Part shown: positions 15,625 through 23,037 of the stretch, piece by piece
Layout of the letters: every line of letters begins with the position of its first letter
How positions within the stretch are numbered: the stretch's first letter is position 1
Assembly (NCBI GenBank): GCA_927441425.1
Contig: CAKMKG010000020.1
Span: forward strand, 1 to 50,692
Direction: 5' to 3'
From: an uncultured Bacillota bacterium
Lineage (GTDB): Bacteria > Bacillota > Clostridia > Peptostreptococcales > Anaerovoracaceae
DNA: 50,692 bases
Position numbers and translations under genes: made by a program
The notes under the pieces: model-generated
The model's input: only the letters and a program-made list of their open reading frames with translations
Told to the model about the DNA's origin: nothing
Databases searched by the model: none

Positions 15625-18240
15625 ATGATGAATGATTATTATAAAATGTCAAAAGAAGATGTACTAAAAACATTGGCAGTGGATGAAAAGGGCCTTAATG
15701 ACGATCAAGTTTTTGTGATGCGTGAGGAACATGGAACAAATGCATTAGAAGAAGCAAAAGCAATTTCCACTCTCGTTGTGTTTATTTCACAATTTAAAGA
15801 TTTCCTTGTATGGATATTAATAGTAGCTGCAATATTGTCAGCAGCACTTGGAAAGCTGGAAAGTACTTTGGTAATTGCTGCAGTGATTATCTTAAATGCT
15901 ATTTTAGGAACGGTACAGCATGTAAAAGCGGAACAATCCTTAAAGAGTCTAAAAGACCTGTCAACCCCAACAGCAAAAGTATTGAGAAATGCAGAGAAAG
16001 TAGAAATTCCATCGAAAGATGTTGTAGTGGGAGATATTTTGTACCTGGAGGCAGGAGATTTTGTTGCCGCAGATGGTCGTATCATTGAAGGCCATAGTTT
16101 GAAAGTAAATGAGAGTGCATTAACCGGAGAATCAGAAAGTGCAGAAAAAAATAGCGAAGCTCTCGATTTGTCAAATCTCTCCCCGGGGGATCAAAAGAAC
16201 ATGGTTTTTTCCGGAAGCTATGTGACATATGGGCGAGGCGTTGTTTTGATTACCTCAGTAGGCATTCATACGCAAATTGGTAAGATTGCTCAGTTATTGG
16301 AACAAGCACAGGAAAAGGATACGCCACTACAACAAAGCTTAGATGCGTTTGGTAAGAAACTTGCGGTAATTATATTGATCATCTCTGCAATCATTTTTGG
16401 TATGAATCTCTATAGAGGAAATGAACTTGTACAATCCTTGATGTTTGCCATATCTTTAGCGGTTGCAGCAATTCCGGAGGCACTTAGCTCAATTGTTACC
16501 ATCGTTTTAGCGTTGGGTACGCGTAAAATGGCTGCACAAAATGCAATTATTCGTAAACTTCATGCAGTTGAGTGTTTAGGTAGTATCTCTGTTATTTGTT
16601 CTGATAAAACAGGTACTTTAACACAAAACAAGATGACTGTACAGAAAATATATTCACGAAGTCATCTAGCCCAAGCATCCGAACTTGACTTAGGTCAATC
16701 CCAGGATTTTAGATTGCTCATGATGTCAATGCTATGTAATGACGCAATAACAACAGAAAATCACATATTGGGGGATCCAACAGAAATTGCATTAGTAAAC
16801 CTGGGAGAGCTTTACGGGTGGGATGAGTTAAAGGTTAGAGAAAGATATAAGAGACTGGCAGAACTCCCTTTTGATTCGGATCGAAAATTAATGACTACGT
16901 TAAATGAAATGGATGATCAAAAAGTGATGGTCACGAAGGGTGCCCTCGATGTCATACTGAAAAGATCTAGTCATATAGAAGATGCATCCGGTATCAGAGA
17001 ATTTACAAATGAAGACAAACACAATCTTGAGAATATCAATATAGAGCTGTCTAATCAAGGTCTTAGAGTGCTGGCATTTGCTTGGAAAAATTACGGGCAA
17101 GGACAGCTGGATTTAAATGATGAGTACAACTTGACTTTTATGGGATTAATCGCCATGATGGACCCACCAAGAGAAGAGTCGGCGGGTGCAGTTGAGAGTT
17201 GCCATCGGGCAGGAATAAGAACAGTGATGATTACGGGAGATCATGTCATAACTGCTTCGGCTATAGCAAAGGAAATTGGTATATTAAAGGACGCCTCTGA
17301 GGCGATTGAGGGTTCGGAACTAGAGAGAATGAGTGATGCTGAATTAAAAGAGCTTGTTCCTAAAATTACTGTTTATGCCAGAGTATCTCCAGAGCATAAA
17401 ATTAGAATTGTTAAGGCATGGCAAGAACTTGGATATGTGGTTGCTATGACCGGAGATGGCGTGAATGATGCCCCGGCATTGAAGCAGGCAGACGTTGGCA
17501 TTGCTATGGGAATAACAGGAACAGAGGTATCCAAGGATGCAGCCTCTATGGTGCTTACAGACGATAATTTTTCGACCATTGTTAAGGCGATTAGTAATGG
17601 ACGTAGTATTTACGGCAATATTAAAAATGCAGTAAAATTTTTATTATCAGGAAATTCAGCTGGTATTATAACAGTGGTATTTGCTTCTCTTGCAGGATTG
17701 CCTGCCCCATATGCACCAGTCCATCTTCTGTTTATTAACCTACTAACAGACAGCCTACCGGCGATAGCAATTGGAATGGAAGCGCCTAGAAGCAGTGTGA
17801 TGGAAGAAAAACCAAGAGATATAGATCAACCGATTTTAGACAAAGCATTTGGCTTTGAGGTCCTATTGGAAGGTCTTGTTATTGCATTCGTAACGATGAT
17901 TTCATTTTATATTGGATTGTCTTCTTCAGAACCAGTTGCTATTACAATGGCGTTTGCAACCCTATGCTTATCACGATTAGTCAATGGATTTAATTGTCGA
18001 ATGATAGAGCCCCTTACGATTTCAACTTTGTTTTCAAACAGATATAGCTGGATGGCATTTGGGCTAGGATTTTTACTATTGTTATTCGTACTTAGATGGT
18101 CGCCTTTAAGGGCGGTATTTGAAGTAGAAGTGTTAACAGAGCCTCAGTTGTTAACCATATTTGGACTATCCCTTGTACCAATTATTATCGTCCAGATATC
18201 AAAATGGGGTTTGAAGATTTTTAAAACGAGAAGTATTTAA
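15625..18240 (+). CDS. P2A-type cation ATPase (Ca2+/Mn2+), riboswitch-controlled
   Basis: An 871-residue membrane pump. Motifs: actuator TGES (167-170), IPEAL in M4 (283-287), phosphorylation site DKTGTLT (D327), and hinge TGDGVNDAPALKQADVGIAMG. M6 reads NLLTDSLPA, keeping the site II ligands Asn and Asp; the M4 Glu is also present. The M5 segment reads LLSGNSAG where two-site SERCA-type pumps have a Glu, so only one ion site is expected, as in PMR1-type and bacterial Ca2+/Mn2+ pumps. The Mn2+ riboswitch upstream argues that Mn2+ is exported. Ribosome site taggaga precedes tandem ATGs (15625, 15628). The stop codon lies inside the right arm of the element. Confidence 0.92.
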   Translation: MMNDYYKMSKEDVLKTLAVDEKGLNDDQVFVMREEHGTNALEEAKAISTLVVFISQFKDFLVWILIVAAILSAALGKLESTLVIAAVIILNAILGTVQHVKAEQSLKSLKDLSTPTAKVLRNAEKVEIPSKDVVVGDILYLEAGDFVAADGRIIEGHSLKVNESALTGESESAEKNSEALDLSNLSPGDQKNMVFSGSYVTYGRGVVLITSVGIHTQIGKIAQLLEQAQEKDTPLQQSLDAFGKKLAVIILIISAIIFGMNLYRGNELVQSLMFAISLAVAAIPEALSSIVTIVLALGTRKMAAQNAIIRKLHAVECLGSISVICSDKTGTLTQNKMTVQKIYSRSHLAQASELDLGQSQDFRLLMMSMLCNDAITTENHILGDPTEIALVNLGELYGWDELKVRERYKRLAELPFDSDRKLMTTLNEMDDQKVMVTKGALDVILKRSSHIEDASGIREFTNEDKHNLENINIELSNQGLRVLAFAWKNYGQGQLDLNDEYNLTFMGLIAMMDPPREESAGAVESCHRAGIRTVMITGDHVITASAIAKEIGILKDASEAIEGSELERMSDAELKELVPKITVYARVSPEHKIRIVKAWQELGYVVAMTGDGVNDAPALKQADVGIAMGITGTEVSKDAASMVLTDDNFSTIVKAISNGRSIYGNIKNAVKFLLSGNSAGIITVVFASLAGLPAPYAPVHLLFINLLTDSLPAIAIGMEAPRSSVMEEKPRDIDQPILDKAFGFEVLLEGLVIAFVTMISFYIGLSSSEPVAITMAFATLCLSRLVNGFNCRMIEPLTISTLFSNRYSWMAFGLGFLLLLFVLRWSPLRAVFEVEVLTEPQLLTIFGLSLVPIIIVQISKWGLKIFKTRSI

Positions 18241-18673
18241 AAAGTTGTCTTTCCAAAGGGGCAGCATCTGCTGCCATATCCTCCACAAGGTCGGTAATGG
18301 CGTCCCCCTTTGACTGGAAGAACTTCGCGGTAAAAGGAACACCTGCCGCCGCCTGAGGATAGATCCCCGCAGTATGGTCGACAAAATAGGTGTCAAAACC
18401 CGATTCCTTGATCTGTTCGATGGTCATATTCCTTGTCAGTTGATGTACAATCGCACTGATCATCTCAAGGTGAGCCAGTTCCTCGGTACCGATATCGTTC
18501 AAGACGCCGATGCACTCCTTGTAGGGCATGGAGTAGCGCTGGGAAAGATATCGCATAGAGGCGGCAAGCTCGCCGTCCGGTCCTCCTACTTGCGTGATAA
18601 CAACTTTTGCAATGGAAGGATCCGGATTTTTAATTTTTACAGGGTACTGTAATTTCTTTTCATAGGTCCACAT
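18221..18673 (-). CDS. cotJC: cotJC 5' part (interrupted gene)
   Basis: Codons from 18673 to 18275 encode the first 133 residues of CotJC (MWTYEKKLQYPVKIKNPDPS through DAITDLVEDM), including the metal-ligand segments DGELAASMRY and GTEELAHLEM. Beyond 18275 the frame runs into element DNA (AADAAPLERQLF...) and stops at 18221, losing the second half of the dimetal site. As drawn here the product is non-functional. Recombination at tctgctgc restores it. It begins two bases after the cotJB stop with a gggggcat ribosome site; an in-frame start at 18721 lies inside cotJB. It is third in the cotJABC operon. Confidence 0.93.
   Translation of the reverse strand: MWTYEKKLQYPVKIKNPDPSIAKVVITQVGGPDGELAASMRYLSQRYSMPYKECIGVLNDIGTEELAHLEMISAIVHQLTRNMTIEQIKESGFDTYFVDHTAGIYPQAAAGVPFTAKFFQSKGDAITDLVEDMAADAAPLERQLFKYFSF
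18236..18274. repeat. right attachment site (core and inner arm)
   Basis: Inner arm 18236-18266, inverted relative to 13476-13506 (27/31 identical), followed directly by the TC dinucleotide (18267-18268) and the rest of tctgctgc. The ATPase stop codon lies inside the arm. On the excised circle the two arms would flank TC with perfect symmetry. Confidence 0.85.
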
Positions 18674-18675
18674 AT

Positions 18676-18927
18676 CTATGCCCCCATTTCCCATGGCCAT
18701 GGTTTTTCGATCCAGGTCCATTTATTCTTTGACTCTACTGTGTCCATGGTAAGTGGACCGTAGCAAGCCGCAAACTCGGCAACGGCTTTTTCTTTAATTT
18801 TTCTGTAATGATGAAAATAGTTTAAGGCAGCCTCATCGCAGGGATGGGTGTCAAGATACAGTGCTGCATCGTACATGACAAACTCCAGGATCTGTATCTG
18901 TCTAAGCAATTCCATACGTCCATCCAT
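18676..18927 (-). CDS. cotJB: spore coat protein CotJB
   Basis: An 83-residue CotJB protein. The family core is plain: LLRQIQILEFVMYDAALYLD, THPCDEAALNYFHHYRK, and YGPLT near the middle. CotJB is a small inner coat component made with CotJA and CotJC in the mother cell. I used the ATG at 18927 (MDGRMELLRQ), which abuts the cotJA stop; a longer in-frame start at 19011 lies within cotJA. It ends two bases before cotJC. Confidence 0.9.
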   Translation of the reverse strand: MDGRMELLRQIQILEFVMYDAALYLDTHPCDEAALNYFHHYRKIKEKAVAEFAACYGPLTMDTVESKNKWTWIEKPWPWEMGA

Positions 18928-18928
18928 C

Positions 18929-19183
18929 TTAACAACCGCCTCCCCCGCCCAGGAACGGTAAATCCAGTTCCGGGAATATGGTACCCCTTTCATGTGCAAC
19001 GGCCGGTTCATAAGTCTCGCACCAACGTTGCCATGGGGTATAGGTCATGGCAAGGGGGCAAGTATCCACGGAATCGCAGACCGAATGTGGCTCGCGATAA
19101 TACCGCGAATTTGGAATCGGCATTCCTACATAGGGCTCTTCTTGATTTCTGCGATTTTTAGTTTGTGATTCAATATTATTCAA
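18929..19183 (-). CDS. cotJA: spore coat protein CotJA
   Basis: An 84-residue CotJA protein with the family signature PLAMTYTPWQRW, YEPAVAHERGTIFPELDLPF and a glycine-rich end. The likely start is the TTG at 19183, which follows an aaaggag ribosome site at the right distance; the ATGs further upstream (19237, 19219) lie before that site. First gene of cotJABC. Upstream on the minus strand catAAAAT (CATAAAAT) resembles a sigma-E -10 box (CATACAnT), as expected for a mother-cell coat operon, but no convincing -35 is seen. Confidence 0.88.
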   Translation of the reverse strand: MNNIESQTKNRRNQEEPYVGMPIPNSRYYREPHSVCDSVDTCPLAMTYTPWQRWCETYEPAVAHERGTIFPELDLPFLGGGGGC

Positions 19184-19495
19184 GGTAAAAAATCTCCTTT
19201 CATGGGTTTCTTCTACCATTTTATGATACCGAATCAATTGGGTTACAAGGGAATAGAAAAATAATGAGATTTAGCCGTTGAGGAAAAACGATAAAAACGC
19301 CTGCATTTTATTGCAGGCGTAAAACTCGAGGTGTTTATATATATTTAATTTTGAAAAGATTTAATGAAGCTAAAGGATTAGCAAACATACACTATATAGT
19401 ATGCGGAGTCATAAAAAAGTGTGACGATCAAATGTTTAGAAAACACCTTCCAAAACCATACTAATACTTGAAGTATGGGATAAGGAGGCATTGAA
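19184..19495. promoter_or_regulatory. divergent intergenic region, cotJABC / encapsulin
   Basis: Between the two divergent operons lie a perfect 9-bp hairpin acgcctgca/tgcaggcgt (19297-19320), oriented with a T run on the minus strand, and two dyads built on catact/agtatg-like halves (19386-19403 and 19458-19478). The first dyad contains CATACACTA, which fits both the sigma-E (CATACAnT) and sigma-K (CATAnnnTA) -10 patterns on the plus strand. An aaggagg ribosome site precedes the encapsulin gene. Promoter calls here are tentative. Confidence 0.4.
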
Positions 19496-20473
19496 ATGTC
19501 GGAAAACAACAATACGGAACAAACGAGTTCCTTGGGTCATGATAGCAAGACGGATTTTTTAACTTCACAGGCAGCCTATCAGCTTGCTGAGTTCACAAAA
19601 ACCGTACCCCAATTTGAGTCTATAACACCCCGGTGGCTGTCGAAACTGCTGGAATGGAAACCATTGGAGAACGGTATTTTTCGTTTAAACAAGGTGAAGG
19701 AGGGTGACTCCCCTCTGGACCTACTGAATCAGGAGGTGGGATATCAGTTTATCCCGGAGGGTTATGTAAATTACGAGACAAATCCAAGGGAATATGTATT
19801 GAATCCGATTTCAACCATCGTAAAAATCAGTACGCAGGTTTCCGATATCTATAGCAGGCCCTACGATCAGAGTGAAGAACAGCTGCGGCTGAGTGTGGAA
19901 TGCCTGAGGGAAAGGCAGGATTACGAGCTCATCAACAGCAGCGATTACGGACTTTTAAAAAATGCTGCCGATTGCCAGAGGATCCGGACTCGGAACGGCT
20001 ATCCCACACCCGACGATCTGGATGAGCTGATTGCAAGGGTCTGGAAAGAACCCTCTTTTTTTCTGGCTCATCCGCGCGCCATTGCCGCTTTTGGCAGGGA
20101 ATGCACCAGGAGGGGTGTGCCGCCGGCCACGGTATCCTTTGCCGGCGCATCATTTATTGCATGGCGGGGAATCCCGCTCGTTCCAACCAATAAACTGCTG
20201 GTGGATGGAAAGCTGGAACCAAGGGGAGAAACGGGCAAGACAAATATTCTCCTTGTGCGGACAGGAGAAGAGCGGCAAGGCGCCATCGGACTCTATCAGG
20301 CAGGCCTTCCCGGGGAGCAATCAAAAGGGCTTTCGGTAAGGTTTATGGGGATCGATAATCAGGGTATCGGCGCATATCTACTTCTGTTATACAGCTCCGC
20401 CTGCATTTTGTCAAAGGATGCGGTGGGCGTTCTCGAAGAAGTGGAAATCGGGCATTACTATGATTACAAATAA
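19496..20473 (+). CDS. family 2A encapsulin shell protein
   Basis: A 325-residue HK97-fold shell protein that self-assembles into a protein nanocompartment. It is recognisable along its length as the SrpI-like family 2A type: LAEFTKTVPQFESITPRWL, NYETNPREYVLNPISTI, SDIYSRPYDQSEEQLRL, ERQDYELINS, PTPDDLDELIARVWK, FFLAHPRAIAAFGRE, RGVPPATVSFAGASFIAWRGIPL, and RTGEERQGAIGLYQAGLPGE, ending EIGHYYDYK. Family 2A shells load a cysteine desulfurase, and such a gene overlaps the 3' end by 14 bases. In studied systems the compartment stores elemental sulfur. Placement divergent from a spore-coat operon is noteworthy. The N-terminal 18 residues (MSENNNTEQTSSLG...) are a flexible tail. Confidence 0.93.
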   Translation: MSENNNTEQTSSLGHDSKTDFLTSQAAYQLAEFTKTVPQFESITPRWLSKLLEWKPLENGIFRLNKVKEGDSPLDLLNQEVGYQFIPEGYVNYETNPREYVLNPISTIVKISTQVSDIYSRPYDQSEEQLRLSVECLRERQDYELINSSDYGLLKNAADCQRIRTRNGYPTPDDLDELIARVWKEPSFFLAHPRAIAAFGRECTRRGVPPATVSFAGASFIAWRGIPLVPTNKLLVDGKLEPRGETGKTNILLVRTGEERQGAIGLYQAGLPGEQSKGLSVRFMGIDNQGIGAYLLLLYSSACILSKDAVGVLEEVEIGHYYDYK

Positions 20474-21797
20474 TGGTAACTCCTGGGAAGTCGTTTCAAA
20501 CAATTGGGCACTGCAGGTCCCATATATCCGGGAAAGAGAGTATAATGGCTTCCGACAAGCAAGCGAAAAGGAGCACTTGAGCATCTTTCCCGTTCACGCA
20601 GTCCGAAGAGATTTTCCAATCCTGTCAGAGAGGCTCAATGGAAAACAGCTGATCTGGCTTGATAACGCAGCTACGACACAAAAACCGGCATGTGTGATCC
20701 AGCGGCTGGATCACTTTTATCATCATGAAAACTCCAATGTCCATCGGGGTGCCCACACCCTTGCGGCAAGAGCCACCGATGCGTTTGAAGAAGCGCGGAA
20801 AACCGTTTGCCAATTCCTCCATGCGGCTTCATCAAAGGAAATTATTTTCGTCCGAGGAACTACGGAGGCGGTTAATCTTGTAGCACAGACCTACGGCAAG
20901 CAGAGTGTCGGGGAAGGAGATGAGGTTCTCATATCCCACCTTGAGCATCATGCCAATATTGTCCCCTGGCAATTGCTTTGTAGGGAAACCGGAGGGAGTC
21001 TCAGGGTGATACCGGTTGATGAGACGGGACAAGTCGATCTGGCAGAATACGGGAAACTCCTGAATAAAAGGACCAGATTGGTATCTCTTTCCCACGTTTC
21101 CAATGCACTTGGGACGGTTGTGCCAATTCGAGAAATGATCGGTATGGCACATGCATTCGGTGCGAAAGTATTTGTCGATGGTGCCCAGGCCGTTTCTCAT
21201 CTAACTGTGGATGTAAGGGAGCTGGATTGCGATTTCTATGCATTTTCAGGGCATAAAATCTACGGGCCGACGGGAATCGGCATTCTTTATGTAAAAAGTG
21301 AAATTCTCAAGGACCTTCCGCCGTATCAGGGGGGAGGAAACATGATTGCAGATGTGACATTTGAGAATACAAGCTATCAAGATCCTCCTTCCCGTTTTGA
21401 GGCAGGAACAGGAAACATCGCGGATGCTGCAGGCCTGGGAGCTGCTCTTGATTATGTTTCCGCCATTGGGCTTAAATGGATTTTCTCATATGAGCATAGA
21501 CTGATGGAATATGCAACGGAAGCGCTGAAGACCATTCCGGGCTTATGTCTCATCGGGACTGCGGAGCAAAAAACCTCCATCCTCTCCTTCGTTATGAAGA
21601 ACGTTACAAACGAGGCGGTAGGCAAGGCACTCAATGAAGAGGGGATCGCAGTCCGGACTGGTCACCACTGTGCCCAGCCGATCTTAAGAAGGTTCGGGCT
21701 GGAGGGAACCATCCGGCCTTCCATAGCATTTTACAATACAGTGAAGGAAATCGATGAAATGACAAGAGTCTTAAAAAAGATCCGGAGAAATCAATGA
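20460..21797 (+). CDS. cysteine desulfurase, encapsulin cargo (SufS-like)
   Basis: A 445-residue PLP enzyme that removes sulfur from cysteine. Class V aminotransferase motifs: IWLDNAATTQKP (66-77), SHLEHHANIVPWQ, the PLP lysine in FSGHKIYGPTG (K266), and the persulfide cysteine in RTGHHCAQPILRRFG (C404). SufS homology begins near residue 43 (FPVHAVRRDFPIL). The first 42 residues (MITNNGNSWEVVSNNW...) are an extra, probably flexible segment expected to load the enzyme into the shell. The start at 20460 overlaps the encapsulin stop; an in-frame ATG at 20418 would only add encapsulin-overlapping sequence. No sufU or other Suf genes are adjacent. Confidence 0.9.
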   Translation: MITNNGNSWEVVSNNWALQVPYIREREYNGFRQASEKEHLSIFPVHAVRRDFPILSERLNGKQLIWLDNAATTQKPACVIQRLDHFYHHENSNVHRGAHTLAARATDAFEEARKTVCQFLHAASSKEIIFVRGTTEAVNLVAQTYGKQSVGEGDEVLISHLEHHANIVPWQLLCRETGGSLRVIPVDETGQVDLAEYGKLLNKRTRLVSLSHVSNALGTVVPIREMIGMAHAFGAKVFVDGAQAVSHLTVDVRELDCDFYAFSGHKIYGPTGIGILYVKSEILKDLPPYQGGGNMIADVTFENTSYQDPPSRFEAGTGNIADAAGLGAALDYVSAIGLKWIFSYEHRLMEYATEALKTIPGLCLIGTAEQKTSILSFVMKNVTNEAVGKALNEEGIAVRTGHHCAQPILRRFGLEGTIRPSIAFYNTVKEIDEMTRVLKKIRRNQ

Positions 21798-21836
21798 AAA
21801 CAGCAGAAAAAGAGAAGAGTTTAAAGCAAAAATCCC

Positions 21837-21864
21837 TTGCATAATTCAATTTTTATGGTATACT
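21837..21864 (+). promoter_or_regulatory. promoter of rpsF-ssb-rpsR
   Basis: TTGCAT (21837-21842), 16-bp spacer, TATACT (21859-21864). About 90 bases of leader follow before the gggaggtg ribosome site of rpsF; it contains a small hairpin (gctct...agagc) but I could not match the S6:S18 autoregulatory motif. Confidence 0.6.
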
Positions 21865-21952
21865 AGAAAAGCATTAAATTTTGCGTAAGACAAGATTATT
21901 GCTCTCTGCTCTTGCATAAAGAGCCATTTAGTCCACAGGGAGGTGAAAAGAA

Positions 21953-22240
21953 ATGAATAATTATGAGGTTATGTTCATCATTGAGGCAGCACTGGAAGAA
22001 GAAAAGAAAGTAGCTGCAACCGAAATGGTGAAGGAAATCATTTCTGCCGGCGGTGAAGTTGGAAAAGTTAACATTTGGGGAAACCGAAAACTAGCATACC
22101 CGATCAACAAGAAAAATGAGGGATACTATGTAGTAATCGAGTTTGCCGCAAATGCAGATCTTCCAAAAGAGCTTGACAGAAGGCTTAAGATTTCCGATTC
22201 AATCATCAGACATATCATTATAAACAAAGACGAAAAATAG
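21953..22240 (+). CDS. rpsF: ribosomal protein bS6
   Basis: A 95-residue bS6 of the 30S subunit, starting NNYEVMFIIEAALEEE with the conserved WGNRKLAYPINKKNEGYYV core. It pairs with bS18 on the platform of the small subunit. The conserved order rpsF-ssb-rpsR is kept. Ribosome site gggaggtg. Confidence 0.97.
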   Translation: MNNYEVMFIIEAALEEEKKVAATEMVKEIISAGGEVGKVNIWGNRKLAYPINKKNEGYYVVIEFAANADLPKELDRRLKISDSIIRHIIINKDEK

Positions 22241-22271
22241 AGACGCAAATACGAAAGGGTGGTAGTTAATA

Positions 22272-22706
22272 TTGAATAACGTAGTACTAATTGGTAGATT
22301 AACCAAAGACCCTGAATTGAGATATATTCCGGAAAGCCAGAATGCCGTAGCGACGTTTACGATCGCTGTGGATCGTCCCTATGCAAAGGAAAAGCAGGCA
22401 GACTTTATCCGCATTACCGTATTCGGTAAACAGGCGGAAAACTGCGAACGATTCCTCACAAAGGGAAAACTGACGGGTATACAAGGGAGACTGCAGACAG
22501 GCAGCTACAAAAACAAAGAGGGCGCTACAGTATATACCACAGATGTCGTTGCTGATCGAGTAGAGTTTTTAGAGTGGGGCGACAAGGCCGGTTCAGGATC
22601 AGGATCCGGATCAGGATTCGGATTTGAGAAACAGGACGCCAAGGGTCAGCCCGGAATTCCGGAAGGGTTCCAAGCCCTCGAGGATGATGATGATATACCA
22701 TTTTAA
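22272..22706 (+). CDS. ssb: single-stranded DNA-binding protein
   Basis: A 144-residue SSB. An OB-fold is followed by a glycine/serine-rich linker (SGSGSGSGFGF) and the acidic tail DDDDIPF that recruits partner proteins. NNVVLIGRLTKDPELRY, AVATFTIAVDR and DFIRITVFGKQAENC are typical. It starts with TTG after a gggtgg-type ribosome site. Essential for replication and repair; lies between the two ribosomal protein genes as usual. Confidence 0.96.
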   Translation: MNNVVLIGRLTKDPELRYIPESQNAVATFTIAVDRPYAKEKQADFIRITVFGKQAENCERFLTKGKLTGIQGRLQTGSYKNKEGATVYTTDVVADRVEFLEWGDKAGSGSGSGSGFGFEKQDAKGQPGIPEGFQALEDDDDIPF

Positions 22707-22722
22707 TAGGAGGTAAAATATC

Positions 22723-22956
22723 ATGATGGACAAAAAACGTGGTGGCATCAGAAGAAAAAAGGTATGCCAATTCTGTGCCGATAAAACAGAAATTATAGAT
22801 TATAAAGATGAATTCAAGTTGAAAAAATACGTAACAGACAGAGGGAAGATTCTTCCTAAGAGAATAACAGGCACTTGTGCTATTCATCAGAGAGAAGTTA
22901 CGAAGGCGATCAAGAGAGCAAGAATCGTTGCTTTACTGCCTTACACAGCAGACTAA
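22723..22956 (+). CDS. rpsR: ribosomal protein bS18
   Basis: A 77-residue bS18 with the core [21 protein letters not shown] (residues near 27-47) and [19 protein letters not shown]. It carries the cysteine pair VCQFC plus a later Cys and His, the zinc-binding (C+) form. Ribosome site ataggaggt. A terminator follows. Confidence 0.97.
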   Translation: MMDKKRGGIRRKKVCQFCADKTEIIDYKDEFKLKKYVTDRGKILPKRITGTCAIHQREVTKAIKRARIVALLPYTAD

Positions 22957-22982
22957 GTGCAACCCGCACAAAAGAAAAGGAA

Positions 22983-23006
22983 GAAGCGAGTAATCGCTTC
23001 TTTTTG
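22983..23006 (+). terminator. terminator after rpsR
   Basis: Stem gaagcga/tcgcttc with loop gtaa, followed by tttttg. Confidence 0.8.
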
Positions 23007-23037
23007 TTCAATCCGCTGACAACGAAAGGGTTTCCAT

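Larger units (their letters stand above)
13474..18274. mobile_element. 4.8-kb serine-recombinase element interrupting cotJC
   Basis: The element is bounded by direct copies of tctgctgc (13474-13481 and 18267-18274), 4,793 bp apart. Inside are a large serine recombinase and a coupled 63-residue protein on the minus strand, and a Mn2+-riboswitch-controlled P-type ATPase on the plus strand. Nothing else is encoded. Excision between the direct copies restores cotJC in frame. The ends are 31-bp inverted arms that overlap the stop codons of both outermost genes, so the element is very compact. It appears more AT-rich than the flanking genes. Known relatives in design are the sigK skin element and other sporulation intervening sequences; whether this one excises on schedule is inference. 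Confidence 0.9.

Noticed and set aside
13474..18274. Element as a simple parasitic insertion that killed cotJC
   Set aside because: Both gene halves are undamaged and the shared core restores the frame exactly, so a programmed or at least reversible interruption is more likely. It cannot be excluded without excision data.
19297..19320. Terminator for an unseen minus-strand gene upstream of cotJA
   Set aside because: The hairpin is perfect with a T run on the minus strand, but no minus-strand gene lies to its right; its role stays open and no gene is called.
21865..21952. S6:S18 autoregulatory leader
   Set aside because: A small hairpin is present but the conserved CCG-containing bulge of that motif was not seen.
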